Assembly (NCBI GenBank): GCA_015069695.1
Contig: JADCRZ010000006.1
Coordinates: 62,001-126,000 of the forward strand
From: Williamsia sp.
GTDB taxonomy: Bacteria; Bacteroidota; Bacteroidia; Chitinophagales; Chitinophagaceae
Length of the DNA: 64,000 nucleotides
Direction of reading: 5' to 3'
Below the pieces are notes generated by a model, which saw only the letters and a program-made list of their open reading frames with translations, was not told where the DNA came from and ran no database searches. Shown here piece by piece: positions 51,860 to 61,083 of this stretch. Each line of letters opens with the position of its first letter. Position 1 is the first letter of the stretch. Made by a program: the position numbers and the translations under genes.

Positions 51860-54232
51860 ATGCTTAACCGTTACTTCAGGACTACATTCCGCAGTTTGTG
51901 GAAGAACAAAACTTATAACTTCCTAAACGTTCTTGGCCTGGCAGTGGGCATTGCCTGTGCGGCCCTGATCTTTTTGTGGGTAGAGGATGAGCTCCGTTTC
52001 AATCATAATTTTACAAAACGTGATTTCCTGTATCATGTGATGCAAAATGAAAAAAGTGATGCAGGTATCAAGACGAATGGTTCTACGCCCGGCCCCCTGG
52101 CCGCCGCGTTAAAAGCAGCTATTCCGGGTATCGTGAATAGCGGACGGCTTAGCTGGTCGATGGAGGAGCTGGCTGTGGTGGGTGATAAATCTATCAAAGC
52201 AAAAGGCATGTACGCCGATCCGTCCATCCTCTCCATGTACGCATTGCCGTTTGTTTATGGCAATCCTTCCACCGCCCTGAACAATCCGGATGCCATTGTG
52301 ATCAGCGAATCTATGTCGCAAAAGTTTTTTGGGAATAGAAATCCGCTGGGCAACATCATTCACATGAATGCCAAAGCAGCTTATAGTGTTGACGGCCTGT
52401 ATACCATTGCAGGCGTATTTAAAAGCCTGCCGGCTAATTGTACGTACAATTTTGAATGGCTTTCACCTTATACAACCTGGGAAGACGCCAACACCTGGCT
52501 AAAGCCCTGGAGCAACAACCTGACGGAAACCATCGTCGAACTTTCCCCTGCAGCCAATGGGGCAGCCATCAACAAAAAACTCACCCATTATTTAAGCACC
52601 AAGTCTGGCGGCTCAACCAACCAGTGTTTTTTATTTGGCATGAACGACTGGCACCTGCGCAGCAATTTTGTAAACGGCCTGCCAGCCGGCGGCAGCATAA
52701 AATACGTACGGCTGTTCTCCACCATCGCACTGATCATTCTGCTGATTGCCTGCATCAACTTTATCAACCTCTCTACCGCCCGCTCTGAGAAACGTGCCAA
52801 AGAAGTAGGTGTGCTTAAAGTAATGGGTGCTGATAAAAAAAGATTGGCAGGAAAATTTGTGGGCGAAACCCTGCTGATGTCATTCATTGCCGTGATCATA
52901 GCAATCGCCTTGCTGTATTGCACCATCCCCTACTACAACGAGCTTGTGCAAAAGCAATTGTCGGTCGGTCTGTTCAATCCCTTGCATGTTGCTTGCCTGG
53001 CGGGGATCGGCATTTTTGCTTCTCTTGTTGGAGGCAGCTATCCCGCCCTTTACCTCTCATCGTTCAATCCTGTAAAAGCCCTCAAGGGCAGCAAGCTAAA
53101 AAATGCAGCCGGCACTGTTTTTATCCGCAAAGGCCTGGTGGTAACACAGTTTACCGCATCGGTCATTCTTATCATTGCTACCATCATTGTATACCGGCAA
53201 GTACAGTACATCAAAAGCCGCGATCTTGGCTACAACAAAGACAATCTTGTTTACATGGATTTGCACGGCGATGTCAGGAACCATTTCAGCAGCGTGAAAA
53301 GCAGCCTGCTTGCAACAGGTTATGTAGAGAATGCAGCCACCAGCTTACACGATGCTTTGCACATATACAGCTATGGTGACGGATTTAGCTGGCAGGGAAA
53401 AGATCCGAACAACAAATTACCCGTCCATTCAAATGTTGTAAGCGGCGAATACCTGTCGACCATGCATTTAGCCGTGGTGAACGGAAGAGATTTTTACCAG
53501 GACAGATCAGACAGCGGCAATGTTGTCATCAATGAAAGCCTGGCCAGGCTGATGGGCAAGGAAGGCAAGATCGGCAGCATCATCAGCACCGGACAATACC
53601 AGCTTTCCGTTGTAGGCATCATAAAAGATTTTGTCTACAACGATGTATATGGAAAAAGCACACCGCTCATCTTAATCAACGGCAGTTATGCTGCAACCGT
53701 GATGGCGGTGCGGTTTAAACCAGGCGCAGACCTGTCGAAAGCCCTGGAAAAAACCGGCGATATCATGAAAAAAGAAAATCCGGATTTCCCCTTTGAATAC
53801 AGGTTTGCTGACAAAGATTTCAATACCCTCTTTTCTTCTGAAACACTTACCGGCAAGCTGGCAGGCGTATTTGCCCTGCTCGCCATTTTTATCTCCTGCC
53901 TGGGTTTGTTTGGTTTGACGGCCTACACAGCAGAGCGCCGCACAAAAGAAATCGGCATCCGCAAAGTACTGGGTGCTTCTGTTGCCGGACTAACCCAATT
54001 GCTTGCAAAAGAATCTGTCCGTTTGGTTACCCTCTCCTGCCTGATTGCTTTCCCCGTTGCCTGGTGGTTTATGAACGCCTGGCTGCAGGATTATGCATAC
54101 CGCACTGCCATCCAATGGTGGATGTTTGCCCTTGCAGGAGGAGCTGCCCTGTTCATCACTTTATTAACCGTCAGCTTTCAATCTATCAGGACAGCGCTGA
54201 CCAACCCGGTAAAGAGTTTGAGAACGGAATAA
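51860..54232 (+). CDS. MacB/FtsX-type ABC transporter permease
   Basis: 790 residues from ATG at 51860. The frame extends to 51680, but the conserved N-terminus MLNRYFRTTFRSLWKNKTYNF is the usual start of this family. TM1 follows at about 22-43, then a MacB periplasmic core domain (about 50-275), FtsX domain (about 285-400, with INFINLSTARSEKRAKEVGV), a second periplasmic domain and a second FtsX domain (about 670-785, ending NPVKSLRTE). The duplicated MacB_PCD-FtsX layout is the four-plus-four membrane-segment form common in Bacteroidota. No ATPase subunit gene lies next to it. Substrate unknown; peptide, lipoprotein or drug export are possible for the family. A paralogue is at 61084-63507. 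Confidence 0.92.
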   Translation: MLNRYFRTTFRSLWKNKTYNFLNVLGLAVGIACAALIFLWVEDELRFNHNFTKRDFLYHVMQNEKSDAGIKTNGSTPGPLAAALKAAIPGIVNSGRLSWSMEELAVVGDKSIKAKGMYADPSILSMYALPFVYGNPSTALNNPDAIVISESMSQKFFGNRNPLGNIIHMNAKAAYSVDGLYTIAGVFKSLPANCTYNFEWLSPYTTWEDANTWLKPWSNNLTETIVELSPAANGAAINKKLTHYLSTKSGGSTNQCFLFGMNDWHLRSNFVNGLPAGGSIKYVRLFSTIALIILLIACINFINLSTARSEKRAKEVGVLKVMGADKKRLAGKFVGETLLMSFIAVIIAIALLYCTIPYYNELVQKQLSVGLFNPLHVACLAGIGIFASLVGGSYPALYLSSFNPVKALKGSKLKNAAGTVFIRKGLVVTQFTASVILIIATIIVYRQVQYIKSRDLGYNKDNLVYMDLHGDVRNHFSSVKSSLLATGYVENAATSLHDALHIYSYGDGFSWQGKDPNNKLPVHSNVVSGEYLSTMHLAVVNGRDFYQDRSDSGNVVINESLARLMGKEGKIGSIISTGQYQLSVVGIIKDFVYNDVYGKSTPLILINGSYAATVMAVRFKPGADLSKALEKTGDIMKKENPDFPFEYRFADKDFNTLFSSETLTGKLAGVFALLAIFISCLGLFGLTAYTAERRTKEIGIRKVLGASVAGLTQLLAKESVRLVTLSCLIAFPVAWWFMNAWLQDYAYRTAIQWWMFALAGGAALFITLLTVSFQSIRTALTNPVKSLRTE

Positions 54233-54281
54233 AGAATATGGTCATGCTTTACATGTTATATAAACAGGCACACATCACCTA

Positions 54282-56864
54282 TCACTGTATAACGACCTTC
54301 CGCACCCCTTCTACCTGTTGACCCCTACCTGATTGCACACTGACCGTTACAATTCCCCGGGGCAATCCGGCAGTAGGAATCTGTATAGTGCCGGCTGCAG
54401 ATGACAACGTGAAAACTCTATCGAATAGTTTTTGTCCCTGCATGCCCGTGACCACCACCCGCACAGAACCTGCGCCATTGCGGATGCTGATACCTAGCTG
54501 CCCGCCCCTGGGTACAGGGTTGGGCATCACCGACCAGCTCCTTACACTGCAGGCAGGACTGTACAAGGAAACTACCGGACTAAAAACAACTGCTGAATCT
54601 TTGTCTACCATTTTTAACCTGTACAACGTTGCTGCTGCTACCTGCGGACTGCTGAGGCCGTACCGGTGGCCCTGCGGATCATTGCTGGCCGCTACCTTGC
54701 CGCAGGATAGATAAGGCATCCCGTCAGTACTGGATTGCAGTTCAAAATAACTGACCCCTTCTTCCTGCGCCGTTTCCCAGGTAAGGGTAGCGGTGCAATT
54801 GGCGATGCTGCCCTTAAAGCCGGCCAGTTTTACAGGAAGGGTGGAAGAGAGCCGGGTGGCCAATGCGCCGAATGTTCCAAAGCTGTTGATGTTGTTGAAC
54901 TCCGCATAGCTTACTCCATTTTCCGCGCCATATGCGGATGGCGTTAACCACACAGCACCCGTTACACCGTTGACTGTTTGAGCTGCCAGGACATCCGCCG
55001 GCGTTGCAGCGGGTGTTCTGAACCACCGGTAACCGGGCGTTCCTGTCACAGCAGGATCGAGTGCTGTGACCGCTGCTGCACTATCTGCGGGCGCATAATA
55101 CAGCCGCAGTTTCATGCCTGTGGGATAATTGTTCGTACCGGCATCCGTAACAACATACATCCGGTTACTCAGGGCAGACGTAGCACTGGTAGCATTTGTT
55201 TTTCGCTGGTTGTTGATCAGGGGATTGTTGTTGACGGCCGTAGCGCTGAAATTATATCCCGCATTGCCATTCGGATAAATAGCCATGTATTTTTCTGTCG
55301 GCTTCGTTGCATCGTTTGCAAAAATCAAGGTTCCGGCCAGATCCGGACAGGGCAGCTTCACGGCCGGTTTTGAACCCGCATTGGCAACCAGCGCTACCGT
55401 TGGGATCCGGTTGTTGATCAGCAGGGTGAACACATCTGTACCATTGCCGTCTTGATCCCATACCACGTTGTTGAACGTTGCGGCATTCGCTGCGAGGTAG
55501 GCGGCATTGACGAGCGTTTGCGTACCGGTTGTAAAATCTCCATCCCCATCCCGGTCGATCATCAATTGAAAATCAACTTCCGTATAGCCGCTAAGAGGAA
55601 TGGTGCTGTTCAGATCCAGCCGCACCTGTGTGCCGCCGATTCCCGTACCGGTGCGGTTGATCTTCCATTCGCGTGGAAGACGGTAAGCACAGGAAGAAAC
55701 GGTGGCTGGCATGTCGGCAGTCTGCGTAGTGAGTACTGATGCGCCGTTATCACCCCACACCAGGTAGCTGATGCCGCTGCCTACAGGAGTATTGTTTGGC
55801 TGATTGGAAGAGACAATGGTATCTACGCCTACGATCAGCATATTTCCTTTTAAAGCAGTATTCTGGCTGCGGCTTTGCTCCTGTATCAGCACCTCATTGC
55901 TGTCGATGGCGATGCCCGCGATGTTGTTATCATACAGGTAGGCGGTGCCTGCACCATCGGCCCGGAACAGGGTATCTCCTACCGTGCTGTAATAATGATG
56001 CGGCAGGGTGATGCCGTATTTGATCCCAAAATAAGTATCGATCTGGTTCATGGTGGATTGGCCGGCCGTATGGGCTCCTCCATACACGACCACTTCAGCC
56101 ACCTCCATATTGCCTGTACCGTTGACCTGGAATATGCCGGCATTGGACACACTGACCGCCGTAGCACCCGACTGGGTGCCGTTGCTCCTTCCGTTCAAAA
56201 AGCTGCTCATCGCACCGCCGTTCACCACCAGCGCATCCAGGCTGAACAGACCGGTAGGCAGCGGGGTTGTTTTTGAAATGCTTTTATTTCCTCCCGTACC
56301 GGTCACGCTGGATGCAGTAGCCCCCAGGCTCAGTCCGGTGCCGGTACTGCTTTCATTCCAAAGCGACAACTGATCCGTACTTGCTGAAGGTTTGTAGACC
56401 GTATAGACAGAATACCTGGAGCCGCTGGCATCCAGAAAATTAGATGCAAAGATGTTGTTCGCAGACAGATAACCTGTACCGCCAGTGATGGACAAGGAAG
56501 GATTGTAATTGGCTCCGGCAGCATCAACAGGTACGGTGCCGGTATTGGCAAGCCCGGTCAGGCTGGAATTGGCGGAACTGTTCTTCCAGCTGGATACCGG
56601 ATTACCGGTCAGGAGGGCAGTACTTTTAAACCAGGCAGTCAGGTTGCTGATCTGTGCGCCCGGTGCGAGGAATGGATAGTCGACCCTTGCGTATACAAAG
56701 TCGCCACCCAGCCGTCCGTTCAGCACCTGGGTTCCGAAGGTGGCCGTTCCCAGCAGGTTTCCACCTACAAAGGCCATCCCGACCGAACCCGGCGTGATGG
56801 TGTTGGCGCCTTCGGTTTGCGTTGAGCCCGATAAAAACCAAACTTGGGTGCCATCGATTCCGGA
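54282..56864 (-). pseudogene. C-terminal part of a very large T9SS surface protein (frame-broken gene)
   Basis: This open frame (860 codons from 56864) lacks a signal peptide and continues the product of the frame at 56765-59644. It opens with GIDGTQVWFLSGSTQTEGAN and GMAFVGGN. A first in-frame ATG occurs only at 56777. Regions: a LamG/concanavalin-like part (about 50-280; ISNLTAWFKSTALL, TVYKPSASTDQLSLWNES), a beta-rich part with DRDGDGDFTTG, a T9SS linker (SLPVKLAGFKGSIAN, ETAQEEGVSYFELQSSTDG, YRLKMVDKDS) and a C-terminal sorting domain (VMPNPVPRGGQLGISI, GMQGQKLFDRVF). Joined with the upstream frame by one base, the protein would be about 1786 residues. Whether the break is real or a sequencing error is open. 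Confidence 0.75.
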
Positions 56865-59644
56865 TCAACAGAACCCAGCAGCAGGTCGTTGTTACCGGCT
56901 GTACTCAGCACGGAGCCTGCAATAGGAAGATTCAGGCTGCTGGTTTGTCCGGCAAAAAAGATATTACCAACGGCATCTACCTTGATCTCATTGATCACAT
57001 CGCTGTTGTTGCCTTTCAGCTGCGTAAAGGCGGCCTGCTCTGTACCTGCAGCATCCACGGCAAAGATAAACGCATCGTTGTTGGCGGACGTTACAAAAGG
57101 GGTTCCGCCAAAGCTCATGCCCGAGGCAGAGAGGCTGTATCCGCCTACATAAATCTTTCCGTTTCCTGCTGCGAGCGAAGTAATATTGTCTGTATTGTTC
57201 CCGCCCCATGTCTTAAGCCACTGTGCTGCACCGTTGGCAGGATTGAGTTTCATCAGGATCATATCTGTTGTGGAGGCGGCGCCTGAAGAAACGGTCGCGA
57301 TCTGGGAAGCGCCCCAGGTAAAGGTGCTGTTGGTAGGCGTGATGCTGCCCAGGTAAACAGCGCCGCCCTGGTATACGATGCCTTTGTATACATTGTCATT
57401 GGTAACAGTAGACGCGGAGCCACCGCTGGCAATCCATTGCAGGGCCCCGCCGCTGCTGAACTTTGCCGCGAAAACATCACTGGTGATCGGAAGCCCTGTA
57501 TTGCTGTTGGTAGCAATCACGGACACACCATACGTTGTTCCGCCTGCAGCATTGAGATACAGGTAAGGGCTGTTAAAAAGACCGGCCACATAAATATCGC
57601 CTGATACGGGATCGATGCTGAAGCCGGAAATATAATCGCCTTCCACGCCTCCTATGTAAGCGGTCCACAGATGGTTGTAGGAAGCATCCAGCTTCATGAT
57701 GAACGCATCGCGGTTGCCCATCACCGTTTTACCCAGGGCTGTTCCGGGATTCATATCGGCATTGGTGCCACCGCATACGATCACTGAGCCATCGGCCGGA
57801 TTCACCCTTATATCAGCTGTCGTGATGGTGCTGCCGGTGATGGCCTTTACCAGGCTGATGATGCCGGTAGTTGTATCACTTTCCACCAGCAGCACGCCGG
57901 ACCCTGTGATGGTTGTAGCGCCCACCGTCATGGATCCGTTGTAAACGCCGCCCAGCAACAATTTTCCACCCTTGATGGCAGATCCATTGATGGTATTGCT
58001 GGTAGAAGAACCGCCGGCGCTTTCCAGCTCCGGTGTGAGCAGTCCGGCTGAAGCTCCATCAAAACGGGTGATAGCAATATCGGTATATCCGAAAGCAGCT
58101 TTAGGGAGCAGGTTGGTAGTGTTGCTGTTCAGCCGGTTGTATCCGCTTACAGAATACTGCTGTGCGCCCACCAGCTTTCCATCAGGCCTTGCCACAACCG
58201 CGCGAAAATCCTGCGTGGCCCCGCTGACCGATCCCAGGGTACTGACAGCAGAGAGTCCGCTCATGGTACCGGTTGCATCGGCAGCCAACAGGAAACCCGA
58301 AAATCCGCTTGTGTATTGAACGGTTGCCGTACCTGCTGTAAAGCCGGCTGTTGAGTTGGCGCGTCCGGTCATGTACAAGCGGTTGTTGATTCTGTCCAGC
58401 GAAAAGCTGTTGGGCCAAACCCCGCTGGCCCTGTCGTCGCCTGTGCCGCCATAACGCTGGGCGCGCAGGGGCGTGCCTGTGTTGTCGAGCACAACCACCG
58501 CCGCATCAAAGCTGCCGGCCGAGGTGATCGTTAGATTGCCCGCCAGGGTATACGAGCTGGTAAGCTGGCCATACATATAGATATTCCTGGACGCATCTGT
58601 GGCCAGGGCCTGGGGCGTAAAATTTGCGACGGCTGAAAACTCGTTGCGTACAACGGCAGGACTGCCGGTGTTTTTGTCGAACCTGAAAAGCAAATATCGC
58701 GCGTTGGTGATATTGGCGCTATAGCTGGTAGAAGTAACTGTACCTGGAGCGGTGCTGCCGGTGCAGTTATTCAGGGTGTAGTTGGAAGTACCGAGCACAT
58801 TACTGGAATACACCGGCGCAAAGAGCACGTCCCCGTCATCATTTACGTTCATGGGCATCGCGCCGCTTTCAGAAAGCGCACTGTTGCCGAACGTATTGAT
58901 CCAAAGCGGCGTAACAGTGGTACCATCATCATTGTACGCAGACACGAAGTAATCATACAAGGTACCTCCCCCGCCATTAACGGGAACCGTTTGTGCCAGC
59001 CCGGTAGTACCATTGGTGTAATTGCTGATGGCCGGGCTCCGGGTAACGCCCGACATGATGATGCGGGTGTTGCCGTTTCCGATATCCCTGACCCGCAGCT
59101 GCGCAAAAGTTTCATCGGAAGTACCATCGATCTTTACCACCCACAACACGGTGAATCCGGTAGTACCCGTTGCCCTGCATTTGGCCAGGTACCCCGCCGA
59201 GGCAGCAGCCTGACCGGTTAGGGCAAAGCCGCCGTATGTGGTGGAAGCAGCCGTGCTCGTGAAGGCAAGGTAGAATTGATCATTTGCTTTTGGATCAGCC
59301 GCTATCGCGCCGCCTGTATAGCTGACCCATACCATGTTCATATTGGCATCATAGCGTACAAGCTTGGCATTGTTTGATTCAATCAACCCTACATCCGGAC
59401 TGGTACCACCCCCCGCCCCGATCAAATGGTTTGGGTTGCTTGGAAAGGTTGCGTATGTTTCATTGATGGCTACACCATTGCTGGTTGTGGCATTGGTGGT
59501 AGGTGAGATAGACAGGTTGCTGGACAACAGGGCACCGGCGCCGTTGTTCTGCGCCCATTTAAATTGCTGGGCACCGGCAAAAAAAGGAAAAATTGCTCCG
59601 GTAAAAACCAATAAACGCAGGAGCGGATGTAGGTTTAGCTTCAT
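56765..59644 (-). pseudogene. N-terminal part of the frame-broken T9SS surface protein
   Basis: 959 codons from ATG at 59644 (signal peptide MKLNLHPLLRLLVFTGAIFP, then FFAGAQQ; the frame extends 19 codons more without a better start). The product is built of SBBP-like beta-propeller stretches: DANMNMVWVSYTGG, LDNTGTPLRAQRYGGTGDD, LDASYNHLWTAYIGGVEGDYI, LNPANGAAQWLKTWGGNNTDN and NDLLLGSVDPE. After about residue 927 the frame turns into a tail (APKFGFYRAQRKPKAPT) that does not fit, while the minus-one frame continues with natural sequence. Without the join, this part would lack a T9SS sorting domain. If the frame is intact in the real genome, it is a single gene with the C-terminal part. Confidence 0.75.
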
Positions 59645-59807
59645 GGATTTGATATAGGATACCGGAAGAACAACCGGGGTCCACCGGTTATCCTGGTGCA
59701 CCCCGGTATATCATCCAAAGCAGGTAAAAGTATCGTAAAATTTTACCGTATACGAAAGAAGCCGGTGCAATTGTTCCGTGTTATATAAAACTGCTTAGGC
59801 AGAGCTA

Positions 59808-59841
59808 ATAAAAACCTCACTATGATCATTAACCGAGGTTT
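59808..59841 (-). terminator. Hairpin with T-run after the DoxX-like gene
   Basis: On the minus strand AAACCTC (59841-59835) pairs with GAGGTTT (59818-59812) across a 16-base loop, followed by TTATT. It lies 47 bases after the DoxX-like stop codon and fits an intrinsic terminator for the VOC/DoxX unit. Confidence 0.55.
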
Positions 59842-59887
59842 GCTAAACACAAGCTGCATGCGGCCAAAATCAGGAAGCAGCTTTCTG

Positions 59888-60313
59888 CTATTGCGGCATG
59901 CCTGAGATCACATATTTCTTGTTGCTGAAGTTTAACCTGGGTGCACTTTGATTCGCCCTCAGCTTCTGGTATGAAATATAAGAGACAGCAAGAATGGCAA
60001 GGAAGACCAGCGGGAACAGGGTTTGTCCGTTAAATCCGTCAACAGCCCAAAGGCTTAAAAAAGCGAATATAAAATCAAAAGCAAAGCCTGCATAAGCCCA
60101 TTCCTTGATGCGGTTCGGTACCACGGGTATGATTAAAACACATGCGCCCAACACTTTAAAGACCACAAACATATTCCCGAAGTATGCCGGATAGCCTAAA
60201 TGGCGGATGCCTTCTTTTGCCAGTTCAGTCTGTGATGTCAGTGCAGGCATTACACCTTCCATCAGGAACAGGATGATTGTTGCAGTCCAGTAGATGATCT
60301 TCGTCTTTTTCAT
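59888..60313 (-). CDS. DoxX-like membrane protein
   Basis: 141 residues with four hydrophobic segments (about 6-24, 46-64, 70-90, 98-114) in the DoxX-like arrangement: ATIILFLMEGVMPALTS, IRHLGYPAYFGNMFVVFKVLGA, RIKEWAYAGFAFDFIFAFLSL and a short charged tail. Relatives are small integral membrane proteins of unclear role, often next to VOC or redox genes. It lies 40 bases after the VOC gene on the same strand, so the two are likely co-transcribed. Confidence 0.88.
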   Translation of the reverse strand: MKKTKIIYWTATIILFLMEGVMPALTSQTELAKEGIRHLGYPAYFGNMFVVFKVLGACVLIIPVVPNRIKEWAYAGFAFDFIFAFLSLWAVDGFNGQTLFPLVFLAILAVSYISYQKLRANQSAPRLNFSNKKYVISGMPQ

Positions 60314-60353
60314 GTCTTTTAATTTTTGTTAGATACAGGGTTAAAAAAAATTA

Positions 60354-60755
60354 TTATTTCACTGCGCTCGGGTCCATCCAGATAATTTCCCAGATGTGTC
60401 CGTCCAGGTCTTCAAAGCTTCTGCCGTACATAAAGCCATAGTCCTGCGGGTCGCGGGCTTCTGCTGCACCGCAGGCCAGCGCCTTCCCAACCAGCTCGTC
60501 AACGCCTGCGCGATTGTCGGCCGACAGGCAAACCATCACTTCAATGTCGTTTTTGGCATCTGTAATCTGCTTGGTCGTGAATTGTTTAAACTTGTCATGT
60601 GTAAGCAGCATGGCGTATATATCATCGCTGATCACCATGCAGGCAGCTGTTGCATCCGTGAATTGCCGGTTGAAGTGATAACCCAATCCTTCAAAAAATT
60701 TGATAGAACGTTGCAGGTCTTTTACCGGAAGATTGACAAAGATTTTTGTTGCCAT
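60354..60755 (-). CDS. VOC (glyoxalase/bleomycin-resistance) superfamily protein
   Basis: 133 residues, one VOC module pair: MATKIFVNLPVKDLQRSIKF at the N-terminus, FEGLGYHFNRQFTDATAACMVI, and the closing YGFMYGRSFEDLDGHIWEIIWMD in which E of WEIIWMD sits at the usual metal position. It belongs to the subgroup often called lactoylglutathione lyase-like, though the actual substrates of such small VOC proteins are mostly unknown. An exact -7 box lies about 90 bases upstream. Confidence 0.9.
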   Translation of the reverse strand: MATKIFVNLPVKDLQRSIKFFEGLGYHFNRQFTDATAACMVISDDIYAMLLTHDKFKQFTTKQITDAKNDIEVMVCLSADNRAGVDELVGKALACGAAEARDPQDYGFMYGRSFEDLDGHIWEIIWMDPSAVK

Positions 60756-61083
60756 AATAGACGTTTTTTAGTTGTGCATGTTCGCAAGTGCAGGAGTTAG
60801 TTGCTGTTTTTTTTGTAATACTGTTGTTTCCTGCTGTTGTCCGTACAAAGCTATCTTCTATCTGTAAACCGGGCGGGGTGTGAGTACGACAAAGAAGGGG
60901 GTCAGATGCGACATGCCCGTTCACAATCAACCAGCTACTGTATCGAAAAAGAACATATTTTCAGGCATTCACCCGCCAAATACCTGATTATCAACATCCC
61001 GCAAAACGGTATTTTCTTTGGAACCTACAATTGGTTTTTATCGCTGAATAGTTCCCCGGCTCACTGCACTTAAAATCACGCCC
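60756..61083. other. Intergenic region between divergent genes, 328 bases
   Basis: Spacer between the VOC gene (minus) and the second ABC permease (plus). One exact minus-strand TAnnTTTG box (60846-60853) can serve the VOC gene. TTTCTTTG at 61013-61020 is a one-mismatch plus-strand box 64 bases before the permease start. I see no RNA gene or hairpin; the small frames here have no coding features. Confidence 0.5.
60846..60853 (-). promoter_or_regulatory. Candidate -7 box of the VOC/DoxX unit
   Basis: TAGCTTTG on the minus strand is an exact TAnnTTTG match 91 bases before the VOC start codon. No -33 TTTG at the expected spacing. Confidence 0.35.

Noticed and set aside
56845-56867. Programmed -1 ribosomal frameshift site in the T9SS gene
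   Set aside because: No X-XXY-YYZ heptamer and no strong downstream hairpin seen; an indel or sequence error is simpler.
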